This document shows, piece after piece, positions 44,360 through 56,420 of a stretch of 64,000 bases of DNA. The notes beneath the pieces are model-generated. The model had not been told where the DNA came from and made no database searches. It saw nothing but the letters and a program-made list of their open reading frames with translations. Both the position numbers and the translations under genes were made by a program. Origin of the DNA: Anadara kagoshimensis (lineage: Eukaryota > Mollusca > Bivalvia > Arcoida > Arcidae); assembly GCA_021292105.1 (NCBI GenBank), contig CM037867.1, positions 12,610,183-12,674,182 on the forward strand, given 5' to 3'. The stretch's first letter is position 1. Every line of letters starts with the position of its first letter.

Positions 44360-44534
44360 AATCAGAGAAAGTTTTGTGTGTGCGGTTTTGGACTCTGTAG
44401 ATAAAGCTACTCCTTGCGCACCGGGAGTTAGCACGTAGTTTATACAATCAGAGAAAGTTTTGTGTGTGCGGTTTTGGACTCTGTAGATAAAGCTACTCCT
44501 TGCTCAACGGTAGTTAGCACGTAGTTTATACAAT
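44360..44534 (+). repeat. 86-bp tandem duplication
   Basis: 44360-44445 and 44446-44534 are two near-identical units beginning AATCAGAGAAAGTTTTGTGT and ending GCACGTAGTTTATAC; they differ at a few bases (TTGCGCACCGGGAG against TTGCTCAACGGTAG). Confidence 0.95.
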
Positions 44535-46530
44535 ATGTTTTGGGCAATTGAATTAAATTAATAGTTAGAAACAATCTCAAAATACACAATATGGAAGTAC
44601 TTATTGTTTGTAGTCTAATATATATATATATATATAATGCTGTGAGTACATGTACATTTGGAATGTTACAAATAAATTTATGTATATATATGATCACTTG
44701 TCTTTCTTGTGGGTTATAACCTGGGTTGTGTCACACGCCATTTGACAACGATAGTGTCACTTAATATATATTAGATAGGTAGTTAAAACTGAACTAAGTT
44801 TTGGAATGGTATAGTTTTTAGACTTTGGGAATTATCTGTTTAGTGTTCCAAGATCATTAAGATTAATAGTCCTCATGCTAGACTTTTTAAACTTACTCAG
44901 ATTAGTTGATCATTTTACTGTTTATAACGATAATCCAAATCATTAAATAAATTGATTCGAGTCAATACGCGCAAATATCGCAAATATCTAAGTTCGAACG
45001 CGGAAACGAATTTTTCCGGAAATATCATTAACGCATCCTATCGATAATAGAATATAAAAAAATCGAAAATTAAATCCAGTACATAATCTATGTTTTAACC
45101 ACAAGCTCGTATCAATTACATGGAATAAAGTTTAAATGATCACATGATTTTGATAACATACGCTTATTTTTTAATTTAATTTGCCGTTATTATCGCTTAT
45201 AATGTACATTTGCAGTAAAGTGCTGATAAATAACTTTTCAGTTTCTATGAACCTATAGAGGAAGTAATAATATTTCTCAAAAATGCAAAATGTTATTTCA
45301 TCAAATATTTCCTTGTTATAGAGCATGCGTAACCACGTTTCTCATCTTCAGTTTTGATAAATCATATTAACTTTAAAAAAATTAATTATGTATCAAATCC
45401 TAAATTTAGAATCCATGTCCATAGAACAATACATTTAATGATTTGACTACAATTTTCTGATCTAATGTAAACAATATCCACTAATTAATTTTCGTTACAT
45501 TCAGTCATGTAAAATATTGGCGGTAAAACATGATTCACTTTCATAGAGTTCAAACGTTTCACAATAGAAATTTAATCGAGTTTTCTAATACACATGGAGA
45601 TAAGTATTTATATTTGCCCCCATCCAGATGTTATTACTTAAGTATGTGTGATAAACAAGTAAATATATATAAAATGGTATAAAACAAACAATGTCTTATA
45701 TTTTACATCGGGAATTAAATTATGGTTCTCGTACCTTGTAATAACACTGTCATGTGATATTTTTAAAGCATTACTACAATATTTTAAACGTACTACTAAG
45801 CATTGACTCCGGTGCCTTTCAAAGTCAGATTTTCTAAAGAACGCTGAAATTGCAGTCTTCTTAGTTTAAACAATATTTATTCAATTAAATATGATATATA
45901 TAACAACATTACAAATAATACATTGATATGATTCTGGAGTTAGAAGAGTATCTGTAATAATAACCAGTTAATATATATATAATAAACTTAAACATCTAAT
46001 GAAGGTGTATTATTAATTTCATGATACGTTGTACCACTAATAAAAATAGTTATACTAAGTTGTTGTGGAATAATACTGATAATAATTATAATATTAATAT
46101 GACCTTTTTATGAAAAAATAATTATAATAATAATAAATACAAAATGAGTTCATGTGAAAAAATTGATGCATCAGTGTATTCACATATCATTGGAAAATTA
46201 CATCTTAAACTTAATGTGTATTACACTGTAGTTAATTTAATAAAGAGGTTGTATATCAAGTAATAATATTAATAATAACAGCAACATGATTGACAATGGT
46301 AATAAGAACGCCATGATCTAGCATTTTGAATATTCATTATACAAACTACATACTAAGTATTTTGAAATATAATTTAGGAATAGAACAGTAAATAATGTTA
46401 AGCAAAACATTAATTTTTGTACTGTGAGAAATATCGTTTTGTTTTGTTCGAAGAACAACATAGGGTCACCAAGCAATAATTTATCAACGGTTAAAACATA
46501 TGATTGCTGTTCGAATAAGACTAAAAGTTT
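44535..46530. other. No gene seen
   Basis: Very AT-rich, with (TA)n at 44619-44637. Only short chance frames. Confidence 0.45.
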
Positions 46531-48530
46531 GACTCTTTGGTCTTTTTAATTGACCACATTATACAATAGGGTTCTGAATCTAAATGTTTACCTACATTGC
46601 AACTACATTGCAATCGTTGTTTTGTATGGAATATTTGACCCATTCTTGTCCCGCAATTTTAAAACTTTGGAACGTAATAAGAGTGATAAAGCATTTGTAT
46701 ACTGGCGTAGTGCAAAAGACCACGTTGGTTGAAACTGATTATATTTTTATAAAACATCCCTTGATAAAAAATGTATTGTTATCAAGAAATTGTGCTATCG
46801 TCTTCTTGGTCCATTTGGTTGTTTAATCATTTACTGTTATTGTGTTGCGTTCTTGGTTCCATTTGCTTGTTTCATTATAAACTTGTATTGTGTCGTGTTC
46901 TTTGTTTAGTTGTCGGATCTAATGATAAACTTCTATTCTGTGTATCCTTGGTTCTTTAAGCTATTTTATAATAGCCTGTGTCTAATTTCTCTGGTAGAAC
47001 TTTACGTATTTAACCTAATGTGTCAGTTTTAGACTTTGCTTCTTGGTTTTGATTTAGACATGGATAAGTTTATTTGAAATGTACTGTATCTTATTCCTAT
47101 AATCTTTACCACTAACTTGTACTCTCTCCAACCTTTCCTGTTTTATAATTTGTCTTGTGTCTATTTATTTTAATCGAATTGTACATAAAACCACTTTCTT
47201 TTTAAAGCTTTAACAATAATCGTAGCCATAAAGACACTTAATCTGTCACGTATTCTTCATTACATCGATAAAATTGTAATAAGTGGTATATTTCATCGAT
47301 TCTATAAAACCATTTATAACACGTATTGTACTTGAATGTTCTATAACACAGGCGTAAAAACTGTAATTATATAGCGTTGATAGATTTGTTTCTAAAAAAA
47401 GCAACGCCAACTTTTGTAATTAATGTTCAAAACTAACCTCTTGTCACTCCTATTGTTGCACAGGCAGAACCTTTTTTCAACTTTGTTTCATGCAATTTTT
47501 ACATATTTACGGAATATGAACTGGTTAATCGTTAATTTTTTCTAATCATTTTTATCATTCACGTGAATATTTTCGATAATGTTATTAATATTTTTGTTTG
47601 GTTCTAAGGGGTGCAAGGAACACTCCTTTCAATGATAGTAAGCAAAATGGTCTTATATCCATTACACATCTTTGATCAGGAATGATTTAATCAAATATTG
47701 AATTTATTTTCAGATAAATCATCGTTTGCATTGATTGATGGATTGATTATTGTAAAACTTGAACGGCTGTAAGTATAATGGATGGAACTGGAGTTTTCGG
47801 AAAAACACTTTTGCGAAAATATCCGTTTCGATAATAAAATGTAGTTCGCTAATAAATTAACGTGGACAAATGTTGAGGCGCTGTGATTTGAAACAAGTAT
47901 GTTTTGACCACAGTTTTCAATTAGGTTTTAAGCTATAAAGAAAGACAAAGGTATATTGAATATAACATCATCAAAATGATAAAGTATTTGAAAAACAATG
48001 TAGATGTTGTGTTTTGTAATAATAATTTGCCAAAATACAGTCGGTATACCAATGGGTACAATCTGTAACCATTGGTATACCGACTTGATTCTTTATTTGT
48101 ATGAAGACAAATTTGTCAGAATAGAGAAATGTATCTTCTAGAAAGCAAGGGTGTTGTGCATTGACTGTTTCTGCGCGGATGCAAACTTACATAAACGTAT
48201 CGTGTGCTTTCATTGATAGATAAATTAATGCAACTTTTATCATATTTCCTAAATCAATGGAGATGAAGAAGTGGAATTGCCGCATGAGGAAGAAAGTGTT
48301 TACAAACACTTATTAAGGCATAGATTGGTATGACATGTACATTTGGGGAAACCGACGACAAAACCTCCAATGGAAATTAAATTGTACATTGTGTACAACA
48401 AAGCCAACGTCTGCATTGTTTTGGTCACACAAACTATTACAAGATCCACATGACGGGGACATTTTATATTGTTGATACGTTTTATGGGTATGAAAATGAC
48501 AGTGAAGTTCTCAATTTAATACTAACTTTA
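46531..48530 (+). mobile_element. Penelope-like block, upstream part (plus copy)
   Basis: Inverted counterpart of 61.85-63.75 kb: the stretch CATAAAGACACTTAATCTGT...CTATTGTTGCACAG (47231-47463) is the reverse complement of 62848-63076 with modest divergence. 46780-46960 holds a degenerate ~60-bp tandem repeat (CTTGGTNCATTTG...TATTGTGTNGTGTT). Near 48040 the frame reads VGIPMGTIC, then after a small rearrangement DLILYLYEDKFVR, matching reverse-transcriptase motif B and what follows. No long frame survives. Confidence 0.7.
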
Positions 48531-48694
48531 ATTTTCGATAAACATTTGTCTTACAGCTAATGGTGCATCAAATTTGATTTCTAATCTAATAGATCATCTT
48601 TACCTTCTAATTAGAATTTGCATTCAAAATAAGAAACATTCCAAACAAAAATATACTGAAGATTTTATCGACAAAATGTTGGAGTTTTTGATAG

Positions 48695-49010
48695 ATAATC
48701 AAAAACAAACATACTTATCCATTTCCGAATCACAATCCAGAAGCAAAGTAAAAACTTTGGAACTGACAAGTTAGGTTAGACACGTGAACTTCCACCAGGG
48801 AAGTGAGGCCGGGTGCTCCGGAAGGGTAAGCACCTCCTGTTTAGCTAGCTACACCCGTCACGTGTGTAATCAAAATTGTGTGAAAGGAACATGGAACTAT
48901 GAGACGTCAAATATATCCAAGGCAATCCTGGACACAGAGACATCAAACTTATCAACAATACTGTAATGACGGCCATAAAACTTTTTGAGGGCCACATATT
49001 TGTTGTGTTT
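48695..49010 (-). mobile_element. Penelope-like element, 3' region (minus)
   Basis: A well-preserved copy: CATACTTATCCATTTCCGAA, AGCAAAGTAAAAACTTTGG, GTGAACTTCCACCAGGGAAG, GAGGCCGGGTGCTCCGGAAG, TAGCTAGCTACACCCGTCAC, ATGACGGCCATAAAACTTTT. It lies head-to-head with the plus-strand RT piece that follows. Confidence 0.88.
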
Positions 49011-49017
49011 GTTTAAT

Positions 49018-49560
49018 ATAGTTTTTCAGCAAGCAATCGGTATACCATTGGGTACAAACCGTGCACCATCGTTTGCTGATTTTTTTTATTCTAATTAAGC
49101 AGAATCTATGTATAACCTCGTATAATCTGGAGAGAAAACTATCACCAAATCATTCAACTCAACATACAGATATATAGATGACGTTCTGTCTCTTAACATT
49201 CCTAAATTTAGAAGATTATGTGAATGGCATTTATCCCAGTGAGCTTGAAATAAAAGACACGACTGATTTCTCAAGTTCTGCTTCATATTTAGACTTATAC
49301 CTGAATAATGACGCCCACGAAAGGCTACATTTGAAACCTTATGACAAACGTGATGACTTCTATTTTCTTCAACTTTCCTTTTCTATGCAGCAATATACCT
49401 GCTTTTTCTGCTTATAGTGTTTTTGTTTCCCAATTAATACGGTATGGTAGAATTTGTTCCCACCACAGGGACTTTGTACAACGAAACAGGCTGCTTGCAA
49501 ATAATTTGTTTATCAAGTCCCTAAAAAAAGTATGATGGCTGTCATCACAGTATTGTTGAT
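49018..49560 (+). pseudogene. Penelope-like reverse transcriptase, C-terminal half, broken
   Basis: Order on the plus strand: VFQQAIGIPLGTNRAPSFAD (motif B); a stop near 49096; then STYRYIDDVLSLN with the catalytic YIDD at 49171-49182; a frameshift; then GIYPSELEIKDTTDFS and ASYLDLYLN...LKPYDKRDDF (to 49375); another frameshift; then FPFLCSNIPAF, FVSQLIRYGRICSHHRDF and NNLFIKSL (to 49535). The order and motifs match a reverse transcriptase family widespread in invertebrates that I take to be Penelope-like. The N-terminal RT motifs and any GIY-YIG endonuclease are absent. At least two frameshifts and one stop make it dead. Confidence 0.78.
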
Positions 49561-49810
49561 AAGTCTCATGTCACTGTGTCCAGGATTGTTCTGAATATAT
49601 TTGACGTGCCATAGCTCCATGTTCCTTTCACGCAACATTTTAACACATGTGGTGGGTGTAGCTAGCTAAACAGGTGATGCTTACTCTTTCGGAGCACCTG
49701 GCCTCATTTCCCTGTTGGAAGTTCACGTGTCTGACCTAACTTGTCAGTTCCAAAGTTGTTACTTTGCTTCTGGATTGTGATTCGGACATGGATCAATATG
49801 TTTTTTTTAT
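49546..49810 (+). mobile_element. Penelope-like element, 3' region (plus, after the RT)
   Basis: Reverse complement of the 48695-49010 type sequence, directly after the RT frame: GGCTGTCATCACAGTATTG, GGTGGGTGTAGCTAGCTAAA, CACCTGGCCTCATTTCCCTG, TTGGAAGTTCACGTGTCTGA, GATTGTGATTCGGACATGGA. This copy fixes the sense of the dispersed repeat. Confidence 0.88.
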
Positions 49811-50660
49811 TATATAAGTTTGGTCAAGATCCATTGAGGTATCAAATTATTTAGAATGACGAAAAATGCCTCTCAGCTGAAAAGAATATTTTTTTAGTTC
49901 TTTTACCGAAGAGGTTGCAAGGGCTTGCTCACAGAAAAGAGCCTTGTTTTTTGTTTGCGTTGTATTTTTTTAAAATATTGATATTTTACCAGTGAATAAA
50001 AAATCTACACAAAGTTTATAATGTTTTACCCAGCCACTGGACTCTTATTTCCCGGGATAGAGAAAAAAAACATAAGTTTATATATTCTTTTGACGATAAC
50101 CAAGCTCCTACATATCGATACACATGCCTATAGTGAACAGAAATTCAAATAACTCTACAAAACTTCACAGATGTCATTTGATTTAAAACAATATTGATGT
50201 TTTAAGCACGACATATTATTCTAGTACCTTTGCTCGTTTTAGGATTATGCATTTACGGTTTGAAACATTGCATATAAGGTCAGTCGTCTACTTTGTGAAA
50301 TTCATACATAACCGTAATCGACCTATTTTGAATGTAGGTGATCCAATAATATATCCAATGACATCTGTAAACGATGAAATCTACATGGTAGATTACTTTT
50401 GCATACCTGATACACCATGTATATCCGTCTGTGACAGACAGATAATATATATGGTTTGAAATGTCACATATAAGATAAAATACCTGCTCTCTATGTACTT
50501 AATTTGAAAGAAGATACCCCAATTTTTCAAGGATATAAATTTAGAATATAGAATTGCAAGTAGGTTGATTGGTTTTTCATACTCGATGCTTAACTTCCTT
50601 TTGTGATTTTTTGCCCAACCTTTCTTCAAGCAAAATAATCTCTTAAATTATACAGGAGTC
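49811..50660 (+). mobile_element. Penelope-like downstream block (plus copy)
   Basis: Inverted match to 60.66-60.95 and 61.46-61.63 kb (AGAGGTTGCAAGGGCTTGCT with AGCAAGCCCTTGCAAACTCT; ATATCCGTCTGTGACAGACA with CTGTCACAGACGGATATGTA). The intervening ribozyme region of the 61-kb copy is missing here. Confidence 0.72.
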
Positions 50661-51890
50661 TCATTCTTCCACGGGGTACATGGTCAATGTGACCTGCTAA
50701 AACCCTGTATAACATTTTTTGTCACCCTTTTGAATTTGATTTCTTTAACTTCCATTTCGTATTTTTGTGACTTGTGTACGTTTTTGATTGTTAACAATCA
50801 CTAGACTTCCACGATGTACGAGTTGCTTCCCTTTGTACCCCGGCAAGTTAACCAATAGCTATGCGAGACAGTACGTTGAAAGGTGACAAAAATGAAGTGT
50901 TTACTTTAACATTTACGGCGGAAAATCTTTATGATATAAAAATAAAAGATTCAATATGGAAAAATAAGTATTCCCTAAGTCGATTATTTGTTACAGGATA
51001 AAATGAGGTTGCAATGACGGCTATAATAGAAACATATCGCCTTTAATTCTGGATGTTATAGTGGATTATTTCACGAGAGAAAAATATTAAAACCTAATTT
51101 AACAAAATTGAAAAAGCCTTTCATAATGTAATGTCCAGAGTAATTCTCCAAAACTATGACGCATTATCATTAACCTGAGTTGGTTTTCTATTATGTCTCT
51201 TAGGCTGAATTATTTAAAATGGTTAATTATTTCGTTAACACATGCCTGGAGCTAATATCTAATGGAATATTTGGCTTTCTGTGATCTTAAAAAACTTTTA
51301 TTTATTTCGTGGAAATTTTCAGGTGGAAAATAGATTCTGTATTTTTCAGTTACATTTTGAAGAGCTTTAAAAACACCTTCAAATTATTATGTCAAGACAG
51401 TTGTTGTCGGAATTAATGCTCCAAATATATGCAGCACTATTTTGCGAAACTTGTTGCAAAGTATACAAATTGACAAGAAGTATGCATACGTATCACTAAC
51501 ATGAGTTAGTTTCCATTATTTTAGTTTTATTGCAGTTCGAACCTTCGAATATATATGCAAATCACAAGAAAAGAACCTGCTGGTGGAGAATCTTAGTTTA
51601 CTGCATTTCTTTTTTTTTATATTTAATTATTTTATTTTATTTCGTTAGTAAACAGTAGTTTGGTATGACTTTATTTGAAGACAATACATTTGACCATATG
51701 TAACGTCTGCTGGTGGATGTTTCCCAGAGGATATCACAAAAGTAACTTAGTCTGCAGTATTTTATACTGCTCTTTTGATTTTGTAACTAAATCAAATATC
51801 TGTCCTTAGTTTTTACGAAGTGGTTCAATTATGCGTGGTTTTTTAGCGAGATTGCTTGTTTCTTCTGTGTTTATCTCACATGACACAGTA
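50661..51890. other. No gene seen
   Basis: AT-rich; no recognised element. Confidence 0.4.
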
Positions 51891-52260
51891 AATAAATAAA
51901 ATAAAAAGTTCCAAATAATCGTTTCATGCCAAATAACAATCCCATAAACAAAGTAACAACTTTGGAAATGTTAGGTTTGCCTTTGTAATTATGATTTAAA
52001 GTTACATTGCCAAATGATCACAAATCTTGTCTATGAAGTCATCAGGTGTGTCTTACACCTTCAAATGTAGCCTTTCGTGGGCATCAATTCATAATTGAGG
52101 TTAAAGTTTAAATATGACGGAGAACCTAAAGAATCAGTCGTATATTTCTTTCAAGCTTACTAGCTTAAATGACATTCACATGGTCTCAAAATGTAGGATT
52201 GTTAAGAGATAGAGCGCTATCTTTATTTCTGTGTGTGGAATTTAAAGTTTTGGCAACAGT
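51891..52260 (-). pseudogene. Decayed Penelope-like RT and 3' region (minus)
   Basis: The minus strand carries AAGATAGCGCTCTATCTCTTAACA (from the YIDDVLSLN region), then GATGCCCACGAAAGGCTACATTTGAAGG (DAHERLHLK) and a D-DF trace, then the start of the 3' region. Many stops. Confidence 0.65.
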
Positions 52261-53625
52261 TTTCTCTTCAAATTTAACAACATGCTATGTAAATTCCATT
52301 TTATTTGAATAAATAAACAAATCAGCTACTGTATTTCCATAAATTCAGTGCACATGGAAAATGCAAGAATAAAGTCGTATTTCGAACAAACTCACAAAAA
52401 TTGTCAAAACTTAATACAAAATATAAAATACAAAATATACTGACCTAATAGGGAAAAACATTTTTCATTCATAAAAAAGTGAACTTAATTTTGTACATAG
52501 AGCAACGTTTTCACAAAACAACAAATATGACTATGTCAAATTATCCCTTCTGTACCTTCTTACTCGGAACTATAAACGTTATGTCATAATTATAATATTC
52601 ATGATGATCACGCCTGAAAAAACCGAGCAACAATGACCTACCTGACCCTAAATGCCCTGATGTAACTTTGAATAACTTTGTTTTACTACCCAGTCAATAT
52701 TTCTCAATTCATGATAAAGATATTTAGTTCTAGGAAAAAACCAAAATAAAATCACCTACGTTTGGCAAGCATACTGACTGACTTTCTCACACTATTATCT
52801 GCCGCTATAAATTACGTGCTTTAGAGGCTAGCGGGAATGTGATTGGTCCATATGTGTCTATATTTCCTTGTCTTGATTTTTTTTGTTGTTGTTTAGACTG
52901 GTATTGTGTCTTGTTCTGGTTTCGTATTTTTGTAAGTTGCAAGCATTTCCTTATTCCTTTTTTAATTACATGGTTATTCGATAACGTTTATTTTTTTTTG
53001 AAAGAAGGTTTGCTGAAAAACGATTTTGTTTCTTTTTATGTTGTATGAGGTTGTCATAAAGACTTGGGAATCAATTAGACATACATTCCGCCCACATTGT
53101 ATTTTACGTGGTCGTTTACTAAATTTTAAGACATCAATAAAAATCTAATTATATTATGTTTTGTTCATAATACTGTTCATTAGGAACGTCTTTGTCCTCC
53201 ACGAGTGTGCCAGGTATATTGACCAAACCAATCTAACTTTTAATTTGGTATCAATCTTTAAAGAACTTCTCTCTGATGATGTAAACAAATAATATTTTTA
53301 AATAATAAGCCCAAATGGCTTTTGAAGATTTTTTCATACGTTTGGAATTACTAAAATAATATAATTATGGCAACTATTTTGTGTCACGGCTGAAGGTAAT
53401 TTCTTTAAAATTGATATACATGCAATTCATAATAAATGTTTCATTCGCCTCGTTTGACAAAACACAAATCGCTAACCTTTACGAATCATTACATTAATTT
53501 TGAGAACTATAATGTGCAACGATGACGAGAAAAGCAAAAATGTAGGTACATCATTTAATTTCGTCAATGATTGCATCTAGACAACATATTTGTTAGGAAA
53601 CATCGCAATGGTATGATTCAATCAA
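52261..53625. other. No gene seen
   Basis: AT-rich. Around 52890 GACTGGTATTGTGTCTTGTTCT resembles the tandem unit at 46840-46930. Confidence 0.4.
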
Positions 53626-53930
53626 CAGCAAACATACCATTTCATGTCTAAACCACAAATCCAAAGCAAATTAAAAACGGTAACTTTGTATATCTAGTCA
53701 TATGTGTAATCAAAATTCAAATTGAAAAGAACATGGAAATATGGGACGTCAAATATACCCTCGGTAATTTTAAATACAGACACATAAAACTGATCGATTA
53801 GAATTCTAATGAAGCGAGATATTTTGTAACCATTCGTTATGTATAGAACAGTACAACTTAAAAAGAAAATATCGAAGCAGACTTCTTCAATTGTCCTTTT
53901 CATGTGTTAAATTACAATGCTAAACTATAT
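53626..53930 (-). mobile_element. Penelope-like element, decayed 3' region
   Basis: CATACCATTTCATGTCTAAACC, GAACATGGAAATATGGGACG and TCAAATATACCCTCGGTAAT match the 3' region; the central CACCAGGGAAGTGAGG part is deleted. Confidence 0.65.
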
Positions 53931-54054
53931 TAGCGGTAATAATACAAATTGATAATCGAATCGTTTAACTATAACTTTTGCTTGTGGTATTAGCATCTCA
54001 AGAACATCATATACTGAAAGGCCATTACTGTTGTATTATCAGAGATATATTTCT

Positions 54055-54440
54055 GTCTAAATTTGCTGCTAGTTACAATTTGAAAAGTCGCAAAAACTAA
54101 CGTAAACTCCCTCATGCAATTACATACTAATTCACAACAGTAGACGGTGTTTCGCAATACAATTCTGTTTCAGTAATAGTTGGATAAAAATGGTTAAACT
54201 TTTTTCTTCAAGACATTGAAAATCTATCAAAAGGACTAAAGTATATTTACCAAGTTTAGCAAAGTATTTTCTTAGCTTAATTTGTTGAAATATATTTTAG
54301 TTACTTGGATATATTTTTTCAAAAAATTTGCAATTTTTGTCCAAACAGTACTGCTGAAGCATTGTATTTCGAAACGGCCGTCCAGTTCTGTAAATTTTTT
54401 ACTGGTATATTACGTAATTACATAGTATTACTTCAATCAT
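54055..54440 (+). mobile_element. Penelope-like element, ribozyme-flank region (plus)
   Basis: Same order as the minus strand at 61.3-61.05 kb: AACTCCCTCATGCAATTA, TTTTCTTAGCTTAATTTGTTG, ATTTTTGTCCAAACAGTACT, ribozyme-like core, then ACTGGTATATTACGTAATTACAT. Confidence 0.7.
54344..54390 (+). ncRNA. Decayed hammerhead ribozyme
   Basis: CTGCTGA (one core change from CTGATGA, 54351-54357), a damaged stem II, GAAAC (54371-54375), loop GGCC and GTC ending at 54382. The core mutation should abolish activity. Confidence 0.6.
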
Positions 54441-55910
54441 AGGGGTATTTTAATATTTGTACAAAATAGCATTAAAGAAAATATTGAAACGAATAACCTC
54501 AACAGTCACCGATAAACATTAAGCAAAGAAATAAAAATTTAGGATTCAAAACTACTTCTCATAACCCTGACCTTATAATTAGTCAAGTCAATCTATGAAA
54601 AAAAGGGTCAAACCTCAAAGTAATTGCAACCGATTTTTTTTTGTCAATTGTTTTCCGAAAAGATGTTATTTTCACCTAAAAAATATAACAATTTTAATAC
54701 AGTTGAATTTGGCCAGTCAAAGTTGTCAATATCATTTTCTATAGAAAAGAGAGATAACTTCATTTTGAACCTAACTTTTACATAAAGAATTTCAAACACT
54801 TCAAGTATTCTCTACTTATGAAGAACAGCCTAGAAATAATATCGTAAGTGATACATAGATTAAATGAAGCATTTAACACAATTTAAATGTAGTATATATG
54901 GAATGTTAAAAAATAAATTTTTTCTTGAAAGACTTTTCAAAACAGTAATAAGGGAATGTTGAAGAGATTACAAAAAAGATTGATTAAACTCAGATATAAT
55001 TTATTTAGCATACAGATGATAAACTAAGCGTATCTCAAGTTTAAAACATAGTTTTGATATACTTCTACTTCATTACTCTTTATTATTTTGTCTTCATAAC
55101 TAGGAACATAAGTTGTAACAAGTAACAAGACTGAAATAAAATGACACTGAACTACAATGGGCTGATCTTTGAACTTCAAATGACCTCAGAAATGTTATAT
55201 TGAATGTATACATAAAACAATTATGATTGAATAATTCCAGTGACATTACTTTTTGTTTAAATAGAGAAAAAACATATAAGAATGTGACCAAAAGTCCACC
55301 TGTTTTACAAGAGTTATCTCCCTTGTCTATCGAAAACCAAATAAGGAATTAAAACTGCCCAAAATCTGCTTTCCCCTTATCAGATTTGGTGGATTTTTTA
55401 CCATAATCATTTCGTGTACTTAAGAGTATATTAGTAACAAAATATATTCTGTTGCAATCAGTTTGAGGTGAAACTGTAGATTGATTGGACTAACTTATCC
55501 AAACTATGACGTACAATATCAAAATATCATTCTTTATATGTATAGGTATCTATTACAATATACAATTTCTAAAATATTATCTGAAAGCTAATATTTTCAA
55601 ATTATTTTAATGTGCGGCAAAAAAAAAAATAACTATCATTACTGGCAATTATAGACATTTAATGTCTGGTAATAAATAAATATTATTAAGTTCAGAAATA
55701 AAATATGGGCTACTAAAACTATTTTAGGGATTTTATTAGAATGCTTATAGAAGACGGTGAGTGCAACAGTAATACGATGTCACATTATTGCTAAGAATAA
55801 TTAGCGTAATTACAGTATGATGGTGTCTCGTAATCAGGTAAGTATTCACCATAACGGCTTGATAGTTCTATAATTACGTCTACGAGTCTCGTCATTATGA
55901 CCTAGTGTTT
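54441..55910. other. No gene seen
   Basis: AT-rich; no recognised repeat or frame. Confidence 0.4.
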
Positions 55911-56420
55911 CACCATTATGACTTATAATATGTATGCCATGATATCGAGAAACGACATCTAAACGACAAATTTATTTCGTAATTTTTACGACTTAGTTTT
56001 CATAATAACAGCCGAATGGTGCATCAATCAAAAACAAATATACCAATCCATGTCCGAATCACAGTCCAGAAGCAAAGTAAAACTTTAAAACTTACACAAG
56101 TTAGATTAAACACGCGAACTTCCACCAGGGAAGTGAAGCGGGGAGCTCCGGAAGGGAGTACTTATGACTTATGACTTATTTCTGCAGTAATATCAATAAA
56201 TCGTTTGGTTTTTTCGACTTGCATGTCATTATGACTTATATTATGTATGCCATAATCGAATTCAATAATTCAAACGACTAGTTATTTCGTAATTTTTACC
56301 ACTTAGTTTTCGTAATAACAAATGATGCATCAAAAAAAAAACATGTGAAACACGTGAACTTCCACCAGGGAAACGAAGCGGGCTACTTCGGAAGGGAGCA
56401 CCAAATGACTTATGACTGCA
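55911..56420. repeat. Tandem duplication (313-bp period) with Penelope-like 3' ends
   Basis: 55911-56165 and 56224-56410 share CATTATGACTTATAATATGTATGCC, TTATTTCGTAATTTTTACGACTTAGTTTTC and then GTGAACTTCCACCAGGGAAG with GGAAGGGAGCACC of the Penelope-like 3' region. Distance between matching points is 313 bp. The second copy lacks the CATACCAATCCATG unit. Confidence 0.82.

Noticed and set aside
46550..46959. Three overlapping frames rich in L, C and V
   Set aside because: They lie in the Penelope-like block over a degenerate tandem repeat; hydrophobic character follows from TTG/TTT-rich DNA.
53268..53285. CTGATGATG, considered as another hammerhead core
   Set aside because: No stem II, GAAA or GTC follows at the required spacing.
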